Assembly (NCBI GenBank): GCA_002719955.1 | Contig: PBFW01000008.1 | Span: 129,886 to 193,885, forward strand | Length of the DNA stretch: 64,000 bases | Source: Deltaproteobacteria bacterium | GTDB taxonomy: Bacteria > Myxococcota_A > UBA9160 > UBA4427 | Direction: 5' to 3' | Shown: positions 52,070 through 60,629 of the stretch, piece after piece | Layout of the letters: each line of letters starts with the position of its first letter | Numbering within the stretch: position 1 is the stretch's first letter | The notes under the pieces: generated by a model | Told to the model about the DNA's origin: nothing | The model's database searches: none | The model's input: the letters and a program-made list of their open reading frames with translations, nothing else | Program-made: the position numbers and the translations under genes

Positions 52070-53964
52070 GCGCGCCGAATCGGGAGTGGTCGAGTGTCGG
52101 GGAGGGCGATCTGCTCGAACGTGCCCGCTCGTTGGGGCTCCTGTCTGCCCTCGATCAGCAATTCGCGACGCGCCTCGCGCGGCTTTACGACGAGCCCGAC
52201 GACGGGATCCGCTGGGCCCTCGCGATCGCGTGTCGTCAGGAAGCGGCGGGACATGTCTGTGCGGATCTCCTTCGACTGGGGCGCGAGGGCCTGGTGACCG
52301 AAGTTTCGGGCGAGATGCGCGTCCATTCCGTGCTCGCGACGCATGATTCCCTGGAGGATTGGCTCGCGGAGATTCGTGAGAATGCCCTCGTGGATTCGAC
52401 GGGGGACACTCGCGACGAAGCGGGCGCACCGCGTCCGCTCGTGCTGGACGAACGCGGTCGGCTCTTCCTGCGCCGGGCGCATCGTCACCAGATGGAGTTG
52501 GCCGAGCGAATCCGCGCCCGAGCGACCGTCGATTCTCTGCGTGTGGATTGGGCCTGGGCCGAATCGGCGATCGCGCGCCTGATGCCTGGAAGCGCGGCCG
52601 ACGACGATCCGGCGCGACAGGCGCTTCGTACGGGGCTCGCGCGGCCACTCTCGATCGTGACGGGGGGGCCGGGTACGGGCAAGACGACGATGGTGGCGAG
52701 ATTGATCGCGCTCCTGATCGAAGAGGCGAGTGAGTCGGGGGGGCATGTGCCGCGCATCCGGCTGCTCGCGCCGACGGGCAAGGCTGCCGCGGCCATGGCG
52801 AGTGCATTTGCGCGTGGGCGGGATCTCCTCGAGGTCTCGGACGAGGTCCGCAACGCGCTCCCGAGCGCCGCCGAGACGATTCATCGCGCGCTTCATCGGC
52901 AGACCCGCCCCGATGCCTTCGGGAGACCGGGACGAATCCGACTCGACGCGGAGATCGTCGTCGTGGACGAGGCGTCGATGGTCGATCTCGAGTTGATGAA
53001 TCGACTCTTCGAGGCGTGCGAGGGGATCCCTCGGGTCGTCTTATTAGGTGATCCCGGGCAGCTGGCGTCGGCCGACTCCGGTGCGGTGTTGGCCGAACTC
53101 TGCGATGACCCTGGGCTGGATCGGCCGATGTCGATCTTTTCGGTTCCATTGGCTGCGGCGGGGCCGCCGTCGCCGGAGAACGCGGCCGAGGGGTTGGCGG
53201 ATTCGATCGTCACATTGCAAAAGAGCCATCGCTTCAGCGATTCGGGTGGCATCGGCCGTCTGGCTGGAGCGATTCGCGCGGGCGATGCCGAGGGTGTGAT
53301 TCGCTTGTTCGCGGATCCGGAGCTTCCCGAGATCGAGCGCTGTGAGGTCGTCTCGAGTGATTCGCTCGCGGCGCGGCTGATCGAGGAGAGTCGGGGGATG
53401 CATGCCGAGATCGAGGGTGTGCTGGACCCGAAGGATAAACTCGATCGCATGGGCCTCTACCGCGTGCTCTGCGCTCACCGCCGCGGGCCGCTCGGTGTCG
53501 AAGCGCTCTGTACCCGGCTCGACGAGGCGGCCGCGGCGATTCGGCGAACGACTCCCCGCGCGGGATGGTGGCGGGGTCGCCTGCTGCTCGTCACGCGGAA
53601 TGCACCCGACCAGGATCTCTGGAACGGGGACGTCGGCTTGGTCGAGGAAACGGAAACAGGGCTGAGGGCGCTCTTTGCAGATGCTTCCGGCGGTGTTCGC
53701 GCTCTGTCCGCGGGGCGTCTCCCCCTTCATGAGAGCGCGATCGCCATGAGTGTCCACAAGAGTCAGGGATCTGAGTTCGATGTCGTGGATCTCGTCCTCG
53801 GGGATGTGGCTTCACCCCTCATGACGCGCGAGCTTCTCTACACGGGTGTCACCCGCGCGCGTCGGACGCTTCGGGTTCACGCCAGCGAATCGGCTCTGCG
53901 CGAGATGCTGGGTCGCCGGATCCAGCGGGACTCCGGTCTCGGCGAACGACTCTGGGCGGATTGA
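52066..53964 (+). CDS. recD: Exodeoxyribonuclease V subunit alpha (RecD)
   Basis: A 632-residue SF1B 5'-3' helicase. The N-terminal domain (LDQQFATRLARLYDEPDD, ALAIACRQEAAGHVCADL) is typical of RecD. Walker A is GGPGTGKTTMVARLIALL at about 200-207. LAPTGKAAAAMASAF, EIVVVDEASMVDLELMNRL, LLGDPGQLASADSGAVLAEL, and the C-terminal SVHKSQGSEFDVVDLVL and LLYTGVTRARRTLRV follow. The ATG overlaps the recB stop by 4 bases, completing recCBD as one transcription unit. rsgA starts right at its stop. Confidence 0.95.
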   Translation: MSAPNREWSSVGEGDLLERARSLGLLSALDQQFATRLARLYDEPDDGIRWALAIACRQEAAGHVCADLLRLGREGLVTEVSGEMRVHSVLATHDSLEDWLAEIRENALVDSTGDTRDEAGAPRPLVLDERGRLFLRRAHRHQMELAERIRARATVDSLRVDWAWAESAIARLMPGSAADDDPARQALRTGLARPLSIVTGGPGTGKTTMVARLIALLIEEASESGGHVPRIRLLAPTGKAAAAMASAFARGRDLLEVSDEVRNALPSAAETIHRALHRQTRPDAFGRPGRIRLDAEIVVVDEASMVDLELMNRLFEACEGIPRVVLLGDPGQLASADSGAVLAELCDDPGLDRPMSIFSVPLAAAGPPSPENAAEGLADSIVTLQKSHRFSDSGGIGRLAGAIRAGDAEGVIRLFADPELPEIERCEVVSSDSLAARLIEESRGMHAEIEGVLDPKDKLDRMGLYRVLCAHRRGPLGVEALCTRLDEAAAAIRRTTPRAGWWRGRLLLVTRNAPDQDLWNGDVGLVEETETGLRALFADASGGVRALSAGRLPLHESAIAMSVHKSQGSEFDVVDLVLGDVASPLMTRELLYTGVTRARRTLRVHASESALREMLGRRIQRDSGLGERLWAD

Positions 53965-53966
53965 AC

Positions 53967-54929
53967 GTGGCCGGACGCAAGAAAAAGAAGACACCCCGGG
54001 ACGCTGGGCGCAGGGAACCCGAGGGTGGATCATTTCCGGCGCTCGCTCCGGACGAGGGCGAGCCCGGACTCGTCGTGGCGCACCACGGGGTCGCCGTCCT
54101 CGTCCGCTTCGAGTCGGGCGAAGCACGTCAGGTGTGGCTGCAGCCCGAGCAGCGTGCGGTCGTCGGTGATCGCGTGCGCGTTGCGCGGAATCGACTGGCC
54201 GTCGAACCCGCTCGGGGAGTGCTCCGCCGTCGAGATCCTCGGGGTCGCGAACGCACGATCGCGACGAATCTCGACGTATTGGGGATCGTCGTTGCTCCGG
54301 AGCCGCGAGAACCTCCGGGCTATATCGACCGAGGCTTCGTCATAGCACGCTCCGCCGGGATCGAGCCGATCCTCGTCATGAACAAGACCGACCTCGACGA
54401 TGGCGATGAACTCGCCGCGCGACTGATCGAGATCTACGCTCCCTCAGCGTCGGTGCTCTGCGTCTGCGCGGATCGCGGAGAGGGCCTCGATCTGATCTTC
54501 GAGGCCTTGGCCGGGGGTCGGCTCGGGGCGCTCGTCGGCCCATCCGGTGTGGGCAAGAGCTCACTGCTCAACGCGCTCGTCCCCGACCTCGACCTGCGCG
54601 TGAGTGAACTCAATCGCGGGAGCGGAAAGGGGCGGCACACGACGACGACGGCGACCCTCCACGCGCTTGAGCGCGGTGGCTTCCTCGTCGATACCGCCGG
54701 CTTCAAGGATTTCATCGCCGTCGACGTCGTTGCACTGGAAGCGGCCCAGGCCTTCCCGGGCTTCGAGGAGGCGATCGTCGAGGGTTGCCGGTTTCGCGAT
54801 TGCGTCCACAAGAGTGAGCCCGACTGCGGTGTCCTGGCGGGCATCGAGGCCGGGACGATCTCCGAGCGCCGTCACCGAAGCTATCTTCAGCTGCTCGAGG
54901 AACTCGAATCGTCCGATGGGCGTTCGTAA
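53967..54929 (+). CDS. rsgA: Ribosome small-subunit-dependent GTPase A
   Basis: A circularly permuted GTPase (320 residues) that checks late 30S assembly. After a basic N-terminus (AGRKKKKTPR) comes an OB fold, then G4 NKTD (LVMNKTDLDDGD) before G1 GPSGVGKSSLLNAL. G3 is VDTAGFKDF, and the loop GKGRHTTTTATLHAL is the RsgA switch. The C-terminal zinc knuckle is CRFRDCVHKSEPDCGV. The GTG at 53967 has GGCGGA six bases before it. A TTG two codons earlier overlapping the recD stop is possible. It is convergent with rbgA and their coding ends overlap by 43 bases. Confidence 0.92.
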   Translation: MAGRKKKKTPRDAGRREPEGGSFPALAPDEGEPGLVVAHHGVAVLVRFESGEARQVWLQPEQRAVVGDRVRVARNRLAVEPARGVLRRRDPRGRERTIATNLDVLGIVVAPEPREPPGYIDRGFVIARSAGIEPILVMNKTDLDDGDELAARLIEIYAPSASVLCVCADRGEGLDLIFEALAGGRLGALVGPSGVGKSSLLNALVPDLDLRVSELNRGSGKGRHTTTTATLHALERGGFLVDTAGFKDFIAVDVVALEAAQAFPGFEEAIVEGCRFRDCVHKSEPDCGVLAGIEAGTISERRHRSYLQLLEELESSDGRS

Positions 54930-55771
54930 CTGATCGCGCCCACTTTCGCCGCGCGCAGATCGCGCAGGAAGAGGTCTGCGGCACGGTCGAGATCGACGTG
55001 TCCGCCGGAACGAAGCGCCCCGCGTTTGCGGCCGACCGCTTCGAGGAGCTCGACCGCGCGTGAAGAATCCGCGGGGTCGGTGGAGGTGCGCGCGAGGATC
55101 TTCTCGACTTCGTCTCCGAGCTTGTAGCGCGCGACGAGTTCGGCACGGTATTGCGTCGCCACGAAACAGACCGCCCAGCCCGCGACGTCGATCAATTCGA
55201 AGGCGTTCTCGCCGATCGCGCCGCTCGCCGCGAGTCTTCGGGCGCCTTCTTGATCGTCGAGCTTCGGCCATAGCACGCCCGGCGAATCGAAGATCGACAG
55301 ATCATGGTCGAGTTCGACGCGTTGCGCCCGGCGCGTCACGGCGGGGCGGTCGCCGACCTTGGCGATCTTGCGTCCGGTCAGGGAGTTGATGAGCGTCGAT
55401 TTGCCGACATTCGGGATACCGACGACGAGGGTGCGAAGGGTTCGACCGGGACCCCCTCGATGGGGCGCGAGTTCTCGGCATCGCGCCGGGACCCGTCTGA
55501 CGCTTTTCTGTTCGCTCATGACGAGTGCCATGGGCCGTGGCTCCGGCCAGGCGTCCAGCCAGGCCCGGGTGACGGCGGGATCCGCGAGATCGGATTTGGT
55601 GAAGAGGGTCAGAATCGGCTTGTCCTCGGAGAGCTTCCCGAGAAGGGGATTTCGGCTCGAGACCGGCAGCCGCGCATCGATCAACTCGATCACGACGTCG
55701 ACCTTCTCAATCGCCGCAGCGATCTCCTTTCGAGCGCGATTCATGTGACCGGGGAACCAGTTGATCGTCAT
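54887..55771 (-). CDS. Ribosome biogenesis GTPase RbgA/YlqF-like
   Basis: A 294-residue circularly permuted GTPase acting in 50S assembly. It starts with the family signature INWFPGHMNRARKEIAAAI, then VVIELIDARLPVSSRNPLL, G4 LFTKSDLADP, G1 VVGIPNVGKSTLINSLTGRK, and G3 IFDSPGVLWPKL. The C-terminal ANTAR-like helical domain is present and ends in a poly-Ser tail. The ATG at 55771 (MTINWFPGHM) is unambiguous: the frame extends 281 codons upstream only because it is antisense to asnS. It lies tail to tail with rsgA, so two assembly GTPases for the two ribosomal subunits are neighbours. Confidence 0.9.
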   Translation of the reverse strand: MTINWFPGHMNRARKEIAAAIEKVDVVIELIDARLPVSSRNPLLGKLSEDKPILTLFTKSDLADPAVTRAWLDAWPEPRPMALVMSEQKSVRRVPARCRELAPHRGGPGRTLRTLVVGIPNVGKSTLINSLTGRKIAKVGDRPAVTRRAQRVELDHDLSIFDSPGVLWPKLDDQEGARRLAASGAIGENAFELIDVAGWAVCFVATQYRAELVARYKLGDEVEKILARTSTDPADSSRAVELLEAVGRKRGALRSGGHVDLDRAADLFLRDLRAAKVGAISYERPSDDSSSSSS

Positions 55772-55897
55772 CGTGCAACACCGCCAAGGGCGGATTCCTT
55801 TCGTCTCGTTCCGACTCGTTTCCCTGCGACTCCGACGTCCGCGACGATAGCGGCCGAATGGCATCACAGGGTACTCTTCACCCGGGAGGTGAGATTG

Positions 55898-57286
55898 ATG
55901 TCGACCGAGTCGATCCGCAGCATGTTGGGTCGGGACGCTGCCGGGGGTGAGGGCGTCGTGCGGGGCTGGCTCCGCAGCGTTCGCCACGCAAAGGGCGTTT
56001 CCTTTCTCGACGTCTCCGACGGTTCTTGTATGGACGGGATGCAGGTCGTCGCCAATCCCGAGACCGAGGGTTATGAGTCGGTCGTGCGGGCTCTTTCGAC
56101 GGGTTGCTCGATCGAGGCGCGCGGCGAGGTCGTCGAATCCCCTGGCAAGGGTCAGCACTTCGAATTTCATGCGAGTGAGGTTCTGCTCGTGGGTGGGGCC
56201 GCGGAGGATTATCCCCTTCAGAAGAAGCGACACAGTTTCGAGTTCCTGCGTACGATTGCGCATCTCCGCCCACGAACCAACACGATCGGAGCCGTTCTTC
56301 GCTTGCGAAATGCAGCCTCGATGGCGATTCACGAGTTCTTTCAGCGCGAGGAATTCTTCTATCTGCACACACCGATCGTGACGGCATCGGACGCTGAAGG
56401 CGCGGGTGAGATGTTCCGCGTCACGACGCTTCCCGTCGGCGACCCGCCGCGGGACGAGGGGGGGAGCGTCGATGATGCGCGGGATTTTTTCGGGCGGCCG
56501 ACCTATCTGACCGTTTCGGGGCAGCTCGAAGCCGAGATCGGCGCGCTCGCGCTCTCTCGGGTCTACACCTTCGGGCCGACCTTCCGGGCGGAGAACTCGA
56601 ATACCGCACGGCATCTGGCGGAATTCTGGATGGTCGAACCCGAGGCCGCTTTCTACGACCTGAGCGATCTTGCAGATCTGGCGGAGCGCTTTCTCAAATC
56701 AGTCTTCGAGGACGTGCTCGACCGATGTGAAGACGATATGGCCTTCTTCGAAAAACGCATCGAGTCCCAGGCGATCGAACGAATGAAGAACGTGATCGAC
56801 GCGCCCTTCGAGCGGATTTCCTATCGCGAGGCGGTCTCGATTCTGGAGCGGTCAGGAGAGAAATTCGAATTTCCCGTCGGATTCGGACTCGATCTGCAGA
56901 GCGAACATGAACGTTGGTTGACGGAGAAGCACGTGGGTTGTCCGGTCGTCGTGACGGATTGGCCCGCTACGATCAAGGCTTTCTACATGCATCGAAACGA
57001 CGATGGCGAAACCGTTGCGGCGATGGACGTGCTCGTCGGTGGAGTGGGCGAGATCATCGGGGGATCGCAGCGCGAACATCGACTCGATGTGCTGGAGTCC
57101 GCGATCCGCGGGCAGGGCCTCGAGCCAGATGATTATTGGTGGTATCTGGATCTGCGCCGCTTCGGCAGTGTTCCCCATGCGGGCTTCGGGCTCGGTTTCG
57201 AGCGGATCGTCCAGTTCATGACTGGGATGGCGAATATCCGTGACGTGATCCCTTTTCCGCGTGTGCCGGGCCAGGCGGAGTTCTGA
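55898..57286 (+). CDS. asnS: Asparaginyl-tRNA synthetase
   Basis: A 462-residue class IIb synthetase. The N-terminal OB domain ([21 protein letters not shown]) binds the anticodon. [52 protein letters not shown] holds class II motif 1. [43 protein letters not shown] (motif 2) and [27 protein letters not shown] (motif 3) are AsnRS-like. GGGAGGTGA precedes the ATG. Because it charges Asn directly, the organism need not rely on the Gat amidotransferase for Asn-tRNA. Confidence 0.95.
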   Translation: MSTESIRSMLGRDAAGGEGVVRGWLRSVRHAKGVSFLDVSDGSCMDGMQVVANPETEGYESVVRALSTGCSIEARGEVVESPGKGQHFEFHASEVLLVGGAAEDYPLQKKRHSFEFLRTIAHLRPRTNTIGAVLRLRNAASMAIHEFFQREEFFYLHTPIVTASDAEGAGEMFRVTTLPVGDPPRDEGGSVDDARDFFGRPTYLTVSGQLEAEIGALALSRVYTFGPTFRAENSNTARHLAEFWMVEPEAAFYDLSDLADLAERFLKSVFEDVLDRCEDDMAFFEKRIESQAIERMKNVIDAPFERISYREAVSILERSGEKFEFPVGFGLDLQSEHERWLTEKHVGCPVVVTDWPATIKAFYMHRNDDGETVAAMDVLVGGVGEIIGGSQREHRLDVLESAIRGQGLEPDDYWWYLDLRRFGSVPHAGFGLGFERIVQFMTGMANIRDVIPFPRVPGQAEF

Positions 57287-57310
57287 TCGGATCCGCCGAG
57301 CGATCCGGAT

Positions 57311-57610
57311 TCACGGTCCTTCCTGGCCGTAGGTCTCCCGCGCCCAACGATCGAGCCCGGCGTGTTCACGCGGCTCGACCCGAAAGCGGGGGTCCCGGCT
57401 CGCGAAGGATTCGGCGATCGATCTCGAACGATCCGCCGATCCGTCGTCGACGATCAGACACTCCCAGTCGTGTTCGCTCTGGCGCTCCAGGCTTCGTAGG
57501 GCGGTGTCGAGGGTCGCCTCGGCGTTCCACACCGGCAACAGAACCGAGACCTGGGGCGTCACCGGAGGGTGGCTCCAGTGAGCATTGAAAATTCGAGGGT
57601 TTCCGCCCAT
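57311..57610 (-). pseudogene. Truncated family 2 glycosyltransferase (N-terminal stub)
   Basis: A 99-codon frame: PQVSVLLPVWNAEATLDTAL, RSLERQSEHDWECLIVDDGSADRS, IAESFASRDPRFRV, and AGLDRWARETYGQEGP before a stop. This is the first nucleotide-binding third of a GT2 (GT-A) enzyme. Normal members have 230-330 residues, and the acceptor half with the catalytic base is gone. The stop lies 24 bases from the asnS stop, so the 3' part was probably lost in a rearrangement. The ATG (MGGNPRIF) is plausible. Not expected to be active. Confidence 0.6.
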
Positions 57611-57623
57611 GTAGAAGCGCGAA

Positions 57624-58115
57624 TTGCACCGAGAGGTTTTTTTTTGGCAGGTCGGCGGCCGATGGACTGGGCTGAAGCGGGCCTTCCTCTTCAATTTCGC
57701 TCGGTCTGTCGAGTGGTCCACGGCGGCTTTCGCCGGGCCCGATGACTCGGTCCTGGTCTGCGTGGTCGGGGGCGACAGCTTTGCGGACGTCATCGTCCGG
57801 ACCGTTTCCGGAAGGAGCGTCGAGGGGCGACCGGTCGCCGTCGTGGCCCTGGACGCCCTCTCGGGTCTGTCGAGCTGCCCTATCCTTTTCGTGGGCGAAA
57901 AGATCAGTTCCGATCCCGGCAATGTGGCTTCGAGCGTGTCCGGATTGAGCATCTTCACGGTGGTCGATCACAAAGGCTTCGCCGCGGGTGGGGGCATCGC
58001 CAACTTCATCCAGATGGATAACAAGGTTCGCTTCGAGATCAATCCGAGCGCTGAGAAGAAGGCCGGGCTGAAAGTGAGCTCTCTCCTGCTTCGCCTGGCG
58101 AAGGTCGTGAAATAG
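57624..58115 (+). pseudogene. YfiR-like (DUF4154) protein lacking its signal peptide
   Basis: YfiR is a periplasmic repressor of the diguanylate cyclase YfiN. From LKRAFLFNFARSVEWSTAAF to the end the frame follows the family closely: DSVLVCVVGGDSFADVIV, CPILFVGEKISSDPG, FTVVDHKGFAAGGGIANFIQ, KVRFEINPSAEKKAGLKVSS, LLLRLAKVVK. The N-terminal signal peptide is missing: the frame before LKRAF holds only about 17 unrelated codons, read from a TTG and spanning nine T (57637-57645). Without export it could not reach the periplasm. No yfiN partner is adjacent. It could instead be a functional protein with an unseen start, but I consider it a 5'-truncated relic. Confidence 0.6.
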
Positions 58116-58316
58116 GAGTCCGATGCTGACCACGAAAGAAACCGACGCCCGCGCTCGCAGGAACCACCGAGGGAGATGCGGTGAGAAGGGTAGACGTCGA
58201 CCACGACTCGATTCAGCATTCGGGAAATCGCACACAGCGCAGATACCCTGAATCAGTCGACCGAGTCGATGGCCCGCGCTCTGGAGTTGCTCTCGGGATC
58301 GGGTCAGAGGGTTCGA

Positions 58317-60452
58317 TCAGTCGATGAAGATCGGGCTGGACCAGGCCACTCCGCCATCCCTCTGTCGGATTCGGACATAGTGGAATTCGCCCGATGCGAG
58401 CGGCGGAATCTCTCGTTCGAGACGGTAGGTGAGGCCCTCCGGCGCCGGGAGCGACGCGACTCGCCCGCTGCGGATGAGGTCGATTCCTTCGATGGGCGCG
58501 GTCGCTTCGTAATGGATCCGGAGCACGGGGTCGCCAGACCCATCCGGATCGCTTTGCCCCAAGCGAAGATCGAGTGTTCCGCCCATGACGGTGTCGTCGA
58601 TGTGGACTTCGAGCCAGGGTCGGATGCCATTGGTCGCGAAGGTGTGCCGTCGGCGCAGCGCGCCGAGCAGGCTGGAACGATCGAGGGTCGGGGTGAAGAT
58701 TCCGGCGAGGCCACCCTGGCCAGCGGTGAACTGGGCCAGACCCGGGTGGCCGTCGTGGGAGTCGCCGCTGCCGATGAAACCGAGACGAGCGCCTCGCATG
58801 AGCGTGTCGCGCACGAAATTGCCCGGGATCCCGTTTCGAACAGGCCAGGGGGCGTCCCCTGCCTCGCTCGAACCGTGGATCGAGACGATCTCGGTCAGTG
58901 GTTCCAACTCGGGGTCCGGCGCGAAGGACCAGTTGGTCGCGACGGGTTCTCCGGCCGAGTGGTGCGCGAACGTGAGCGCCGCATAGCTGCGTAAGGCGTC
59001 CCATAATTCGTCCGGCCGATCGGTCTCCGGATCGAGCGCGGAAAAGATCGGCGCGGCCCCCTCGAAATAGAGGACGTGGCGATGGCCGTGGAGCCAATTG
59101 GTCCACTCGTAGCCGGGAATCGTGATGAAGCGGCCAGGCTCGTTGAAGGACTGGACCGTTTCGAGCTGTTCTGCGACGAGATCTGGTCGCTCGTCGAGTG
59201 GTCGGGGGCCCCAGTGGTCATGGTCCGTGAGTGCGATGACGTCCAGGCGAGCGATATCGCGCGCGTAGGCGAAATAGTCTTTCGGAGTACCGGTGCCGTC
59301 GGATAGGCGGGTATGTCCATGCAGATCTCCCCAGACGAGGCGATTCTCAGCAGCCCGTACCACGATCGGCGGGAGATCGAAGGCGAGTCCTTCGAGGGCG
59401 TCGAGCCCTTCGATTCGCAGCCGGATGGTTCCGGTCCCCGGAGTCGGTGTGAGCGGGAGACGCATGGGTGCGAAACGACTACTCACCGCCTCGAGCCGCG
59501 TCGCCGGGTTTTCGAGTTCGAGGCTCGATTGCGCGAGGCGATGCACGGCGAAATGGCCGACCGAAGCGCCGGAAGGATCTTGGATCGTCTCCGGCCAACT
59601 CGTGCGGTTCCCGAGACCATCCGTGAGCGAGACGAGAATCTCGAAGGGTTCCCCGGGTGCGATCTCGGCGGGGCCGAATGCGAGGAGCCGACTGCCGGGG
59701 CGGCCGATCACATCGATTCGGACGGCATCGTCGATCCATTCGCGGAAGCCGTCTCCGTTCGCGTCGACGGCGATCATGATCTCCGAACCCCGCTCCGCGT
59801 ATCGGTCCACCCGTGCGCCCGATTCGCCCGCGCCATAGACGAAGTCGATCCTTTCCCCGGCCCGGAGCCCGCGTCCCACGACCCGAAACCCGGCACCCAT
59901 CCCGGTCGCACGGAGTTCGACGTCGTCGCTTCGGGCGCGGGCGGTCGTGTATCCCGGAGCCCGCCGGTCCTGGGTCTGTGCATTGCTCCAATACCAGAAC
60001 GCTTCGGGATTCAGGAAGAGCGTTCCGCCCTCGTCGATCCCCATCGGGCCCACTTCGAAGCCGATCTCGAAACGGTGGAAAGAAGAGGCCGCGAGCCTGG
60101 GCCGGGGCTCGCTCGAATCGTTCCGTCGCCACTCGGAGGACGGGCGCGTCGGGTCTACGGAGCGAGAGGATTCCAGCCAGGCGTGACCGCCCCCATCCGC
60201 GGCGTGTCTCTCGACCATGCCCTCGGCGAGCCCGATCAAGTGGGCTTCCTGCTTGGCGTTCGGGGACAGGATCGGATGCTGCTCCTGCCAGTCTTCGGGC
60301 AACTCGAACCAGGGCGCGACAGCGACGATCGGGTTTTTCTCCGAGACGGAGGTCGGGGCCGGCGCGATCGGGTCGGGCCCAGGTGCCGATCCGCTCTCGG
60401 GGCGATCACAGCCCAGCAGCAGAACGCTGATGATTACGACGACGAGGAGCAG
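58317..60452 (-). CDS. DUF3604/PHP-domain lipoprotein (start not resolved)
   Basis: About 711 residues. A hydrophobic lipoprotein signal (LLLVVVIISVLLLGC) is followed by a Pro-rich linker, a beta-rich middle (IMIAVDANGDGFREWIDDAV) and a PHP metallo-hydrolase domain: LVWGDLHGHTRLSDGTGTPKDYF, LDVIALTDHDHWGPRPL, TFAHHSAGEPV, and GFIGSGDSHDGHPG. DUF3604 proteins are related to CehA-type carboxylesterases/phosphoesterases; the true substrate is unknown. No ATG, GTG or TTG lies in frame near the signal. I give the coordinate of a CTG. An ATG at 60463 would fit (MPxR-LLLVVV) if one base were added to the CCCC run, so either a rare start or an indel is likely. The long frame further upstream is antisense to the next gene. 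Confidence 0.7.
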   Translation of the reverse strand: MLLVVVIISVLLLGCDRPESGSAPGPDPIAPAPTSVSEKNPIVAVAPWFELPEDWQEQHPILSPNAKQEAHLIGLAEGMVERHAADGGGHAWLESSRSVDPTRPSSEWRRNDSSEPRPRLAASSFHRFEIGFEVGPMGIDEGGTLFLNPEAFWYWSNAQTQDRRAPGYTTARARSDDVELRATGMGAGFRVVGRGLRAGERIDFVYGAGESGARVDRYAERGSEIMIAVDANGDGFREWIDDAVRIDVIGRPGSRLLAFGPAEIAPGEPFEILVSLTDGLGNRTSWPETIQDPSGASVGHFAVHRLAQSSLELENPATRLEAVSSRFAPMRLPLTPTPGTGTIRLRIEGLDALEGLAFDLPPIVVRAAENRLVWGDLHGHTRLSDGTGTPKDYFAYARDIARLDVIALTDHDHWGPRPLDERPDLVAEQLETVQSFNEPGRFITIPGYEWTNWLHGHRHVLYFEGAAPIFSALDPETDRPDELWDALRSYAALTFAHHSAGEPVATNWSFAPDPELEPLTEIVSIHGSSEAGDAPWPVRNGIPGNFVRDTLMRGARLGFIGSGDSHDGHPGLAQFTAGQGGLAGIFTPTLDRSSLLGALRRRHTFATNGIRPWLEVHIDDTVMGGTLDLRLGQSDPDGSGDPVLRIHYEATAPIEGIDLIRSGRVASLPAPEGLTYRLEREIPPLASGEFHYVRIRQRDGGVAWSSPIFID

Positions 60453-60629
60453 CCGCGGGGCATCGGCCCGGCGGCCTGCGAGCGAATATTTCCAGAACTG
60501 GGTGCTTTTAACCTCGCCATAACCGACCGCACGGATTCCCGCTAAGGAGAGTCCGGCATCACACCGTTGAGCAGAGGAGCCAGGAGCGTCAGGGCGAGGG
60601 TGCGTCCTTTCAGCGGGCTGGGATGGGAG

